From: Dasyornis broadbenti
Lineage: Eukaryota; Chordata; Aves; Passeriformes; Dasyornithidae
Assembly (NCBI GenBank): GCA_013397935.1
Contig: VZRN01011461.1
Location: forward strand, 161,294 to 225,293
Direction: 5' to 3'
DNA: 64,000 nt
Shown here: piece by piece, positions 36,201 through 47,716 of the stretch
Numbering within the stretch: the stretch's first letter is position 1
Layout of the letters: every line of letters begins with the position of its first letter
The notes under the pieces: model-generated
What the model saw: only the letters and a program-made list of their open reading frames with translations
What the model was told of the DNA's origin: nothing
Database searches by the model: none
Translations under genes and position numbers: made by a program

Positions 36201-39200
36201 ATTCTTTCTGCTCCCAAAATAGAAGCTAAATAAATGTTTTATTTGCAAGCTTTTTTTTTTTAACTAATGCATCACTTGGGCTATGGCTTATTCCTGTGAA
36301 GAGCTGCCAGGGTGGATGAATTTTCCTATTGAAACCCCACTGGCTGTATCGTAACTTCTCTCACTTAACTCTCCTCTTCTTTCCAGGTCTGGATCAAGAA
36401 ATAGAGATCGTCGAAGGTGAGTGCCCAGTTCTGCAGTTCTCCCAAATACCTGTTTGTGTTTCTCTCTAGCTACTGAGGTTTTTCCTGGGTCTCACAAATG
36501 GAGTTCACTCAATGCCTCAGTGTCTGGTTTGCTCCCTGAAAGAAATGAGAAGTGCAGTGTGGGTGCTGCTCAGCCTGGTGTCACTCATTGGGCTACAGAG
36601 TAGGTGCTGAGTAGCCTGGCCAGGATGGGCTCTGTGTTCTCGAGCCCACAAATGTCCTCGAGCCTTCTTTCAATAAATACCTAATATACTTACATAATTT
36701 TAATGTCTGAAGCATCTGTTACATATATAATACCTCAGATGTGAAAATACAGAGATATGATATTAAAATCCCCACATCTGTGGGAAGAGCTTGCCGTAAT
36801 GTTGTGGCAACATTCTCTGTGATCATGGACCTGGAGATCTCCCTCACTACTGTTTTCCTTTGGCATCTTTCTTATTTTTAGAGCAGGTTGAAATAAATCT
36901 GCTTCTAAAGTTCTGGACTTTCACAAGGAATACTCTCTTAGGGTTATGGTAATTTCACAGGCCACTTCCTTTGGCCGCTCTTCTACTTACACAGGCCTCA
37001 CTTGTGAGTGATGCAGGATTGTAAGCTCTGCTCTGGCCCTTGCCACGTGCTTACAATAATGGTGGGTGCTTTTTCTATCAGCTTGCCAGCAAACTGAATA
37101 ATCCACTGGCATTTTGTAGGCAGCACGAGGCCCAGGAGGAGGGCGCTGCCTACTGCGTGGGTGTGGGTGATCAGCCCTGGGTGTCGGTAGGGATGCGGCT
37201 GGGGGGGCTGTGCTGATGCTCTGGGTATTTGTTACTCGGGAGTGTCTGAGAGATGGCTCAGGGGTGCAGATCCGAGGTGCTGAGACAGTCTGTGTCCCCT
37301 CCAGATCACGGTCTCGGGAGCGGAGGCGGAGACGCTCCAGATCAGCTTCCCGGGAACGGCGGAAGTCTCGCTCCCGGTCCCGGGACCGACACAGGCGCCA
37401 CCGGAGCCGTTCCCGCAGCCACAGCAGAGGTCACCGCCGGGGGTCCAGAGACAGGAGTTCAAAACACAAGTATGTATTCCTGACAGGGGAGTCCTTGGCT
37501 CACAGTGACCTCCCCAGCCCGTAGAGCGAGCAGGAGCTTGGCAGGCATCTCCAGAGCAGCTGCAGTGGCCTGTGCCAGCTCCTGGGCCAAAGCAGGATTT
37601 CCCAGTGGCCTCACGTCAGGGCAGTAGCTGTACAGTGAGATCCTAGCTGAGAGGAGTGTCCAGGAGATAGAACAAGTTCCCTGATTCACAGTATTGAGCC
37701 CTGAGATGCTCCTTGTATGGGAAGCAGCATGAAGCCTGCCTCCCTGGGCCTGTAAAAGCCAAGTGCCTGAGAGGCAGTTTGGATGTTACATTTCTGTAGT
37801 TATATTCTGCTTCCCAGATTCCTTCTCTCAGTGCTGGCATTGGGAAAGAGTCTATGATTTGAGATCTGGGGGGAGTCTTCTGTTAGAAGGCTGCTTGAGG
37901 GAGAGAGAATTCTTTAGCAATCAGCACTTTTTCCTCCTGAAAAAGAAATACAGGAGGAGTATACCATTCTTCTGTCTCTGAGGAGAAGCATTATAGTCCA
38001 AAGAAGGGCTTCAGGTTTTTCTGAAACTTAGCAAAACAGCCTCTGTGTTGGAGAAGGGATGAGGCAAGTGTGTATAGAGTATTAGAAAAATCGAGTGGAA
38101 TCGTGTTTCCTTATAGCCCTTCTAAGCCCAGGAGCAACTCTACCTCCAGGTGCTTGCTGAAGTTAGATCTGGCTGTTTTTTAAAGACTCCTGGTTAATAG
38201 GGGAGTGCTTTAGCACTGTCCCCTGATTAAGCACCAGCACTCAAGTACAATTCTAGAAACAAACCTACTCTTGTGTGTCTTGTGTCAGTTTAGCTAAGGG
38301 GTAAGAACAGCTCTTCTTTTAAAGGTACCTGGAGAAGGGGAGGGAAATAATGGTCTGAAAAATTAAGTCTGTTAATAATTGAGGGGGGGGTGTAAATACT
38401 GTTGATTCTCCAATGGCTGAGATACTAAAGTGCTTTTTTAAATCTGTCTTGAACATGAAAAATAAAGAAAAGAAGTTTGGACAATTAGGAAGTGAGGAAG
38501 ATCCTGTAATAACTATTACTAAAGAGCAGGTAAGGGATTACTTCGGAACCCTTGAACACATCCAAACCAGCCCATTGAGACTGCAGGGGGATTGGCCAGC
38601 TCACACACCCGCACAAAATTGCGGAGAGCTGGGAAGAGGCCAGGATCAGTTTAAGAAAATAAAACAAAAACGAGAACAAACAGAAAAACCCTGTTTCCTG
38701 AAAGAGGGTAGCTTGTTTTCTCCTTGAGATTTAATGAAACCTGCCCCTACGTTCTGCTGGTCTGAGGTCTCACTTGCTGAAAGAAATGGAGAGAGTGTCA
38801 CAGGATCTGGAGATCTCAGGGTAGGAGGACTGCAGGCAGCAGGTGTTGTTGTGGAACAGGTAGAGAGTTTTAATCTCATCAGACAGACTCCTGTTAAATG
38901 ACACAGTTTAATGAAAACGAAATGGCTGTCGGGTTTTGATATATCTATCCGTTGTGCAGTATTTTCAAACCTTAAAATCAACAAGAATGAAAGTGGAACC
39001 TCTAAGGTACCTTCTGTTGTGACTGTAAAAAAAACCCCTGTGTACTAAGCCTTGGAGTAAAATGTGGGAGCCTCTGCTGAGCTCACTCAGGATCAGCTCC
39101 TTTTGAATTCTGCTATACCCTAAGCTGGCAGAAATCACACAAGAAACAGCCTTTCAGATTAGACCTAATGTGAAGCCTTCTGCTTAATTCTGCGTGGGCT

Positions 39201-39949
39201 GACACAGAAGCGCTGCTGAAAATCTGTGGCTGTGAAAAGATATGCCCGTGCTGTGGGCTGTGAATATGAATCTGTATCATCCTGACTTTGAACCCAGGAT
39301 GCTGCCAAAGCCAGCATTTGTCAGGATGCAAAGTGAAAAGCCCAGGGCTGAGCCAGCAAAGAATCCAGTTGGTATTTAAAGCAGTTGAGCAGAAAGCCAG
39401 TAGCTTAGGGCATAATGAAGAACTGCTCTGGAAGTCATGAACTGAGCTGAGTCAGAGATGAAGAAGAAATTGCAAGCACTTCAATATGGCCCAGAAAAAT
39501 AATAAGGGGCCCCAGGGAAGACCTGAGAGAGGTCCTGTGGCAACAGCTTGAAAGGATCTCTCTGAGGAAGGAGTAACAAAGGCTGTGCCATGCACTCAGC
39601 ACTGTGGAGCACATGCTCCCTTAGGGAAACCTCGCAGAGGGCCCAGAGTTGCTGTCATGGGGGACCCACCCCCCATGCCACAGAACCCAGGCACATTCCT
39701 GTAAGGAACTTGTATCCCAGAGCCCTGTCAGGGAAAGATATTGTTTGGTGGGTATTTGACAATTTTTAGTTGTGAAGCTGATAGCAACGGTTTACTTTGT
39801 ACTTCAGATCTTCTAGAGATCGATCTTCAAGAGAAAAGTCCCGAGACAGAGAGAGGAAAGAGAAGAGCTCTTCTGAGAGGCGGCACGAGAGCACAAATGG
39901 CAAATCTCGTTCCAAGAGGTCAGAAGAGAGAGAAGCTGGCGAGATCTGA
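24263..39949 (+). CDS. LUC7L: LUC7-like U1 snRNP splicing factor, exons 2-10 (5' partial)
   Basis: LUC7L is a nuclear U1 snRNP-associated protein that influences 5' splice-site choice. Exons: 24263-24357, 28971-29069, 29769-29879, 30504-30647, 31053-31229, 31897-31985, 36387-36416, 37305-37469, 39808-39949. All phases join, giving 349 codons plus TGA after a split first codon. The first zinc finger is in exon 2 (VCKSHLLDCCPHD). A long charged coiled-coil follows over exons 4-5. The second C2H2-type finger is in exon 6 (VCEVCSAYLGLHD, then ADHFGGKLHLG). The C-terminus is an RS/RE-rich tail ending EEREAGEI, close to human LUC7L EEKEAGEI, which favours LUC7L over LUC7L2 or LUC7L3. The first about 20 residues are missing, probably inside the N gap. 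Introns before exons 3 (4.6 kb) and 8 (4.4 kb) are the longest. Confidence 0.96.
24358..28970 (+). other. LUC7L: LUC7L intron 2
   Basis: 4.6 kb with no recognisable exon, repeat or RNA gene. Short frames present have no splice support. Confidence 0.7.
31986..36386 (+). other. LUC7L: LUC7L intron 7
   Basis: 4.4 kb between the end of the coiled-coil/RE region and the tiny 30-base exon 8. It contains a short A-run near 34620 but nothing else I can name. Confidence 0.7.
38413..38566 (+). mobile_element. decayed CR1 reverse-transcriptase (ORF2) fragment
   Basis: It lies in LUC7L intron 9. The frame contains KCFFKSVLN and, about 30 residues on, KEQVRDYFGTLEHIQTS. This matches the CR1 ORF2 segment upstream of the RT palm in order and spacing (FFASVF followed by EDQVRDHLxxL). 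It is a short relic, unrelated to the host CDS and not functional. Confidence 0.6.
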
Positions 39950-40165
39950 ACTCAAATGATCTGTGTTGCACTGTAAATAGTCTGATAAACATTCTACACA
40001 AAGCCTAAATTTCCCATTTATATTTACTGAATACAACTCATCTTTTGTAGTTTGGGATTTTTATTGTTTGGCAGATAGCTGTGAGTTTGTAGAGATACAG
40101 AGTTACGTACTGTTTAACAGGATTTTGTTTTAGTAGGAATAAATAAATCTGGATGGATGGTTTTC
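39950..40165 (+). other. LUC7L: LUC7L 3' UTR
   Basis: Runs from the TGA at 39947-39949 to a double overlapping signal AATAAATAAA at 40138-40147. A second possible end, ATTAAA at 41348-41353 followed by a GT-rich tract, is noted in the findings. Confidence 0.75.
40138..40147 (+). terminator. LUC7L: LUC7L poly(A) signal (two overlapping AATAAA)
   Basis: AATAAATAAA about 190 bases past the LUC7L stop. Confidence 0.75.
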
Positions 40166-41030
40166 AGTCCAGGCCAGCGTGGACATCCCGTGTTTGTCCT
40201 GATGCAGTGAGAGCAGCGGTTTGGGGCCATGCTGTGCCTGGAGCCCTGAGCTGCCCTGACCTTTGTAATGCTTCAGCCCTTTCCAAAAGACCCACCTGGC
40301 CCTCTGTGAGCAAACCAGTAGCACTGGTTCTCACTTAATTATATTTTTCTTTCTGTTTATATATGTTAAAAGAAAATCCAGATTGTTTTTTTTTTTCTTC
40401 CTTTTAGCGCTTAGCCACCTCATTTTTATGTCTCCAGCACTTGAGAGTTGCCTCACTTGCCCAGCTAAGGGAAAACAGACAAAATTTGGCCCCGATCTAT
40501 TCTGAAAGCTGTTCATTGTTGTATGACCAAATGAGCTGGAGCATGTTTGTAAGCTGGGCTCAAGTCTGGTTTTAGAACCTTTACAGTTCAGATAGCAGGT
40601 GTGAGCAAAGCAGTGGGAAACTTGGACTGCTTTCTTATCTAGAGGAGCACAGCCACAGCTCATCTGCCTATTTACTGTGCACTCTGCAGTCAGAGCTTCC
40701 CCGGGGAGCTTTCTGACCTGCAGATAAAAGCGTTGGTATGTTTTCCAAGGCCAGTCAGGCAGAATGTGCCGAGGGGCAGAGGTGACTCGGGATGGTGACT
40801 CGGCCCATGCCAGTGTGTGCCACTCCTGGGAGCGAGGCACCAGCCGTGTCCCACACGCGTCGGAGGCCTCTGCCTGTTGTCACTCAATGATTTGTACCTC
40901 GGTTTGTTTCCCACGAGGGCAGGAAGGTGCCTGGCTGTGCCAGCCCCAGCTGCGACCCCCAGGCTCGGCATTTTGTGGGAATGGTGTGAGTGAAGCACTC
41001 AGCCGCCGAGCTGAGCGCTGGCAGGCACGA
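40166..41030. other. LUC7L-FAM234A intergenic region
   Basis: Nothing gene-like is visible. Sequence grades from AT-rich into the FAM234A CpG island. Confidence 0.6.
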
Positions 41031-41900
41031 GCCTGGCGGCTACTCGTTAACTCGGTGAGGCGGTTAATTAACCGTCGTTAATTGCCGTTCCCAGGGGCGC
41101 GGTCCGGCCAGCGCTTCCCCCTTCCCTCCATTCTCTCCTACCACCTCCCCACAACGCGGCTCCGGTTCCGCCGCGGCGCTCCCCCGGTGTCAGTCCCTAG
41201 TGCATGCCCCCTCCCCTGTCCGTTTTTACAACTAATTCCGCGGTTTCACGTGTTGTTTTTGTAACCTCCGTGTGGGGCGCGGGGGGCGGCGGGCGCGCGC
41301 TCGGGGTGCCTGTACGTGCCTGTGCTGTTCTCCCGCGGTCTGAGCGCATTAAAGATCTGTGTTTGTGGCTCCCGCTGCTGCCTGGACTCGTTCTTGCGGG
41401 TTCTCCGCCCGCGCCGCCGCCGCTGCCGGGACCTGACGGAGCCGGGCGCTGCTACACCGGGCGGAAGTGCTCTCTGCGTCATGACGCCACTTCCGCCGGG
41501 CGGTGGCAGGGGATGGAGGCGGAAGTGACGGCGGTGGCAGCGGCGCGGGGTGAGTGCGGAGCGGGGCGGGCAGGGGCCGGGCCGGGGCCACGGGGGGACC
41601 TGGGCACGGCGGGAGGTGCCCTGAGCTGCTCCCGGCTCAAGACGGGCTTCTGTGGTCCCCGCGGGTGCGCTTCGAGAACGCTGCCTTGTCCCCGGGCCGC
41701 GCCTCCACGCTGTGAGGGGGCGTCCGGGGAAGGAAACCGGCTCCCGAAGCGTCCCCGCTGCCCGGGCGCTGCCGCCGGCTCCGAGAGCTTGGAACTGGCA
41801 GTGGCAGCGCTGGGATCTGTGCAGCGGCGGGGCCGGGATTGGCGACGTGCCTGGGCCGCGCTGTCTCCGCGCTGATCCGCAGCTGTTAGCATTTCCAGCC
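41030..41900 (+). promoter_or_regulatory. FAM234A: FAM234A CpG-island promoter
   Basis: A dense CpG stretch with three ETS-type sites close to the start region: CGGAAGTG at 41462-41469, CACTTCCG at 41488-41495, and CGGAAGTG at 41520-41527. There is also a CRE-like TGACG. No TATA box was seen. Clustered ETS sites around a CpG-island start are typical of broadly expressed genes. Confidence 0.7.
41480..41549 (+). other. FAM234A: FAM234A noncoding exon 1 (5' end estimated)
   Basis: A consensus donor (GGG|GTGAGT) lies at 41549/41550. An ATG at 41513 opens a frame that, if spliced directly to 47673, stops at 47710 just before the main start, so it is an upstream ORF and not the protein start. The 5' end is a guess from the ETS cluster. 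Confidence 0.5.
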
Positions 41901-42606
41901 TAGTACTGGGGCCTGCCCCGCGGACCCGGAGCTGTCCACCTTGAGCAGCTCAACAAGTGGCCCCAAACCATAGCGAGAAGCTTGGGAAAGAATCCCTTTT
42001 TCCAAAGCCCATGTTGCTCCCTTTGATCCGACCACCTTTATCCCGAGGCTGGCAGCTGCGAGGGAACCTGGGGAGTTGCTTACGCAGCACCTGGGACTGC
42101 ACGTTTGTACTTCAGTCAAACAAAACCCCTCACCTCTGGAGAGCTCAGCACGCCCAGCACCTCAGCGGTCTTCTCAGAGAGGGCTCTTGTTCCTCTTTCC
42201 CTCGAGAGCCCACGAGCCTGGTTTGCAGGCGTGAATTAGAGGGCTTCCTGCCGAAAGAAAAATAATTCAATGTGTTCAACTCCGACCTCGTTTCCAGCCT
42301 CTTCTCCTTATTTTGTAAGGCAAAAACATCTTGCATAACTGCTGGGAGTCAGAGGGGCAGCCTGGCCTGCAGGGAGGGACTGGAGCCAGCCCTTCCCGGC
42401 ACCAGGGCAGGATTGGGCTGCCTGTGGAGCTGAGAGGCTCCCTAGGGCTGGATGTCGAGTGTGTGGGTGGAGTGGCCTGTGAGGGAGCTTTGCTCTGTGC
42501 GTGTGTGTAAGAGAGGGAAAGAAAAATTCCACTTCTAGGAGGAGAAAAGAGGTTTCTCTTGGAGGTGGCTGTGAAGGACAGCAGCATCTGGAGGAACGCC
42601 ATTGTT

Positions 42607-42745
42607 TCATAGAATCCTGGAATGGTTTTGGTTGGCAGGGACCATAAAGATTATCTTGTTCCATCCTGTGCCGTGGGCAGGTACATCTACTAGACCAGGT
42701 TGCTCCAAGGCCTGTCCAGTGTAGCCTTTGAACACTCCGTGGAAC
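42607..42745 (-). repeat. CR1 LINE 3' fragment
   Basis: Reverse-oriented CR1: tcatagaatcctggaatgg, ttggttggcagggaccat, then gtgccgtgggcaggta, ctagaccaggttgctccaa and tttgaacactccgtgg. The hairpin at 42758-42787 starts just beyond it. Confidence 0.9.
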
Positions 42746-42757
42746 AGCAGTTTCATG

Positions 42758-42787
42758 CTGCGATAAACCTCTCTAGGTTTATCGCAG
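42758..42787. repeat. perfect 13-bp inverted repeat with 4-base loop
   Basis: CTGCGATAAACCT (42758-42770), loop CTCT, then the exact reverse complement at 42775-42787. A second outer pairing of CATGCTGC with GCAGCATG (42794-42802 region) is also possible. Confidence 0.92.
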
Positions 42788-43523
42788 GCAGCAGGCAGCA
42801 TGGAATTTGTGACCTTTGGAGTGAGTGCCCCACCTAAAAAAAGTACTTTCTTTTGTCTTTTTAATAAACCCACATGAAATGACTGCAGCCTTTTTCAGGG
42901 GGTTTTCATGCACGGAGATCTCTCCAGAGTCCCTCATGTGTTCGAGCTCTGGCAGTGAGGGTTGTCACTGTGCTTCTGAGGCAAGAGGGGAGCCCCGTGG
43001 GTGAGGTGGGGGTGTCTCTGGGTGGTGTGGGAATGTCTCTGATGTGGGAGGTTCAAACACCCCACTGACTGCTGCCTTTGGAGTTGGCAAGGGATCTGCA
43101 ACAGTCGGTGAGGGCAAGTGGCTTGAATGCAGTGGAGCTTGTAAACCCTGGGATGATAAATAGCTGGTGTTTCTGCAGCTCAGCTGTTATTACTGGCCTG
43201 ACCTATAATCAGTTCTACGCAGCTTTAATGCTGTTCTTCATTTTAGAGTTTTGATCTCCCCATTGCTCTTATGGAAATAATACTGGATTTTTGTTTGCTC
43301 TTCCCTAAACACTACGAGTTTCTGTGTTTGAACCCCTGACTGTAGTGAAAACTGCCCTGGAAAAGGGGGTTGTCTCCTACAAATGGCAGATGTATCACAT
43401 TCCAAGGTGTTGTGCTCTGGAGGAGTTTCTAAATCCCTTGCTGTGGCTGCTCTGTGGCACATGCTGTGTCTCCACTGGACAGTTAAATGTCATTTCAGAA
43501 GAACCTGAGGACAGCTCTAGCAG

Positions 43524-43715
43524 AAGAATCCCAGAATTATTTGGGTTGGAATAACCTCATAGTTCACCCAGTTCCACCCCCTGCCATGGGCAGGGACACC
43601 TCCCACTAGACCGGGTTGCTCCATGCCTCGTCCAGCCTGGCCTTGGATGCTTCCAGGGATGAGGCAGCCACAGATTCTCTGGACAGCCTGTGCCAGGGAC
43701 TCACCAGTCTCTTTG
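43524..43715 (-). repeat. CR1 LINE 3' fragment
   Basis: Reverse-oriented CR1: agaatcccagaattatttg, gggttggaataacctcat, ccctgccatgggcaggga, ctagaccgggttgctcc, then a ccttggatgcttccagggat block and gaggcagccacagattctct. Confidence 0.9.
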
Positions 43716-46700
43716 GTGCTGTTTGGGTTACAAACCATGTCCTTACAAAGGCTGCAGGGACATGCCAGGGGCAGAGGTGCCCTGGTGTCAGACAGGGATG
43801 GTCTCCTCGGGTGAGTGTCCCCAGCCAGCCCAGGGCTGTGACCTTATGTCAGGAAAGAGTTGTCTGAGCTGCAGATGACCCAGCAAAACAATAGGCTTGT
43901 GTGCAGGGTGCAGACTGAGTATCTCTGGGAGAGAAAAGCTCATTTGGGGGAAATTTTACATGTTATTTCTTCTTGTCTGGACCTTGATGTAAGTGGGACT
44001 GCAGAAAAGGGAACAAGTGACCCAAGACTGAATGTAACAGCAGGTGACTGCCCGGTGAGTTTGCTGCAGCGTCACGCTGTGCATGGGATCAAAACCCAAC
44101 AGTCTGCTCGTGGAGTGCAGCTGTGACGGGAATGTTGCATCTTATTCAGAGCAAAACGTGGCTGTTTTGTATTATTGATTGCAACTTGGGGCTTCAAAGA
44201 TTTCTGGCTGACAGGAAAGAAACCTCTGAGGTGCTTAAACCGACCAACCAAACAGAAGCAAACCAGCCAAATGCTGCGTTTGTGTTCCTAAAATGTCCAG
44301 TCAGAACCTGATCTCATCATTCTGTGAAAGATTAAAAAGTGCTGAACATCAAATCTAAGTTATGGTATATTGCTAGAAATTTTCCGGGAAGAGCTGATCA
44401 CATTCCAGATGCTGTGGTTTGGTGTTTTATGGGTGGAAAATGAGTTAAACCTTTCCAACACACAGATCCTTAAATGGTTTCTGTCACCAGTCTTCATCCA
44501 CCTGACTGTCTGTGGTTCTCTGTGCAAGAACCCTGCTTGTCACGCAGTTCTGTCTGACTGCTGGTGATGGTTTGTCCCTTGGGTTTAGCAGTACAAATGT
44601 CACTGGTTTGAGGCAGATCAGATCTGTAAATCTGCTCTGTGGCTTCAGGAGAACAGGACGGTCAGTCCCTCATGAAGGTGAGTAAAGCTGTGCTTGCCCT
44701 GTCCCTGTTGTTACTGTGGTACAGGAAAGGGTGTTTTTTCTGCCTCAGCTTGTGTTGGGGATTGCTCCCAGCTCATCCCATGGCTGGGGGAAGCAACCTT
44801 TAAAGCTTGGGGAGCTCTGGAACCCTGTCCGAGACGCAGATCCTGGCTGTGCTGCCACAGTCCCTGGGCTGTGTGGGGTCAGTTTGGGTCTGTTGCATGT
44901 GCTTTCTAATTATTCCCTTTTTGACAAAGTCTTTCTCCCATGTTTTCTCCCATCCCCGGATCTACTGCATGTAGTGTGTGTTACACTGCAGCAACACAGC
45001 ATCCTGTGTCACTGCCTGTTCCCTTGAAAGGTGCCTGGATGCATTAAGCTTCCCAGCTGAATTATTTTGTGTCCTCTGCCAGCAGGAGACAAGATGTCGG
45101 CTGCTAGAGGACAGTAAAACCATCTCGGATGCACACTATCATTTTCTGCTTGTCTTCAATTAAACTGATTACCAGCCCTCTTTGTTGTTCCAAGCTCAGG
45201 CCATTCCACATGCTGCCAGCGCGTACTTTGGCAGCTGCGGGCGTTGGGATTTCCTGCATTGTTTGAGTCTTTGCCATTGACCTTCGTGGTCCTTGTTCTG
45301 GCACCGCCTCTGCTCTGGGCAGGCGTGCAAAGGGCATTATTCGAACCTTGAAAGAAAAGAGACAGAATTGCTTTAAAGGCATTGAGGGCTCTTTGTACTC
45401 GGTGGCTCCTTAGGGTCATCGCTGCAAAAAAGAGGGGAATTACTGGGGTTGTCAGGATAATTACTGCTTTTTTATTGTTCTCATCCCAGTCTAGATGACA
45501 GTGGTGAGATTTATAGTGAGTCATAAAAATACACCATTCATGCTGCGTTAAGTGGTGTCCCTTTTGGACAGAGAGGGGAGAAGCCTGGGTTTGGTTCCTC
45601 TTGGGAAGTCTCATCAGTGCTGGAAGCACTCAGCTGTGCCCTGGATCTTTCCCAGCTCCGTACTGGAGGACTGTGGAAGACTCTGCTGGAGAGGCCCATG
45701 GGATTGTTCTGGAGCCCTGTTGCAGCCTGTGTGGTGGGTGCTGGTTTGATAAGAACCCTCTCTCTATGCTGCTGGAGATGGGCACCCAGGGACACAATGA
45801 GCCACCTGGCCCAGCACAGGGGAGGTCACGTAACCCACTCCTGCCACCATCCCTGTCACTGCTGCTGTGGCTGCTCCACACCAGTAAATCATTTGCTCAG
45901 CCTGTGCCTGGAGCCTTGTACCTTGAACCTGCTGAAGGGCTGGTGCAGTAACGGAGCAGTGCTCAGCTTGGAGCAAAGGCTGAGAGCACCACTTGATCTG
46001 TTGTTCCCCTTTCCATCTGGAGGCTTCCTACACCTGTCAGGTGCCTGCAGTTGGTCTGGGAACAGCTGGCCTCGTGAAGGTGTCCCTAGTGTGGCTGGTA
46101 GACTGATGAGAAGGGCAGATGAAGTCTTTGGAGTAGGATCAAGATGCAACTTCTGCATTATTGATTCATTTGCCTGGTATTGTGCAGGTTGAATTAAATT
46201 ATCTAGAGTGAGATCCTGTACTTGATGCCATAGAACAAATGCCAGACTGCTCGGGTTGGAGTAAGTGCTGGACTTCTTGTAAGTCCAGCAGCCTCTGGGG
46301 TTACTTGAAGTGTTGACAGTTCCAGGCTGACGTGCTGATCCTGTGCCTCAACCCCTGCCTTGCCATGGGTCTGTCCCGCTGTTATTTGTACCCAGAAGAG
46401 GAGAGGCCTCTGTGGTGGGACAGGGACAACGTGGGGAGCCACAGCTGCCTGAAGGAGCTGAGCCTTCCCAGGCTGACTCATCTTGTGTTTCACAGAACCT
46501 GTAAATGAACTTGGGTGGAAACGTGAGGCACAGAGAGCCCAGTTGTGGTGGGAGTTGAAATCCCAGGCTCTCTGCACTGTGTTGGTGCTGACTTTAAGCT
46601 CTTTTCTGTTTGGGTAGTAAATGGCTCCAGTGGACAACCCAGACACGTGACTGCTCGGGCACAGTCATGGAAAATTGGCTTGGTTGTTGTGGTTATTTGC

Positions 46701-47672
46701 TCTGATATAACTTTTCATAACACTGTCAAGCAGCTTTTTCCAAGCTTACTGGAATATGTTATTCTTTATTTCTTCCCTTCTGGTATTTTTTTCAAGAAGC
46801 ACTATCAGAGAATCCGTATAAAACATTGATTTTTGTTGTTGTTGTGGGTAATGAGTTACAGGCTTCTCTAACTGACTAGGGCTCTTTTCTCCCCTCTTTG
46901 CAGCAAATTAGCACAGAACCCCTCTGTTTATTTTAGCTACAGCTCAAGGTTATGATTTATAGCAGGAGAAACTAAAATAGCAGTTGTTAGCTCTTCCAGT
47001 CTGATTAAATCAAATTTGCCTGATTTTAGTCTCAACTCCTGCCTTGTTTTTTCTCCACGGATGGAAGTCATCGCTCTCTTGCCTTCGACAGGGCTGGGTT
47101 GCTGAACTTACCTAGCAATTTCTCATCTAAGAAGGTGTTGAATAGCTTTGGTTTGTTGCTATACAGAATATGCTGGTGTTTGTTTCTCTCTCTCCAGGGG
47201 AAGCTCAAGTGCACATTACAGTAGGGAGCAGCCTTATGTTGGGATATAAAGGTCACAAGTGTTTCCTTTCACCTCTCCAGCTGGGAGTCAGGCTGACATA
47301 CACAGGAGGTGGCAAGGAGTCTTTGCAGCAAAAGGAGGTTTTGGGGTGTTTTTCTTGAGGGAGGCCTGCAGACCAGTCAGTCCTTTCTGTGTGGGGTCTG
47401 TAGCCTTCTTTGTCCAGCTCTAGCAGAGCTTATTGTCTCCTCTGGAGAAGAATTGGTGCTGTTCCTGCATCCCACGGACTCTCCCCATTGCTCCGTGTGG
47501 GAGCAGCAGTGGCATCAGCAGCGTGTCGTATCCAGCTCTGTGACAGTACTCTGGTTTGCTCACCTCCTGTTAAATGTTTCCAATGTGAATATCAGGTAGT
47601 AACAGAATATATTAATTGATGTTTTTAAAATATATTTCAAAATGTATTTTAACTTCTCTTCCGCTGTTGCAG

Positions 47673-47716
47673 GTGAAGGGGGAGAAGGGTGTCTGAATAC
47701 TGATGAATGAGCTGTG
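47673..47716 (+). other. FAM234A: FAM234A exon 2 leader with upstream ORFs
   Basis: The acceptor ttccgctgttgcag ends at 47672. Two ATGs precede the main start. The one at 47703 encodes a four-residue ORF whose stop TGA (47715-47717) shares its last base with the main ATG (TGATG). The one at 47707 encodes five residues and stops at 47722-47724. Confidence 0.75.

Larger units (their letters stand above)
41550..47672 (+). other. FAM234A: FAM234A intron 1
   Basis: 6.1 kb. It contains two CR1 fragments, an inverted repeat at 42758-42787 and a CpG-retaining patch near 45180-45560. Extra leader exons cannot be excluded without transcripts. Confidence 0.55.

Noticed and set aside
41204..41875. 223-residue frame in the FAM234A CpG island
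   Set aside because: It spans the promoter and exon 1/intron 1 border and shows no protein similarity; open because of high GC.
45104..45629. Overlapping - strand frames in FAM234A intron 1 as a possible retrogene
   Set aside because: No known family, and two frames of similar length overlap. Kept only as a possible regulatory patch.
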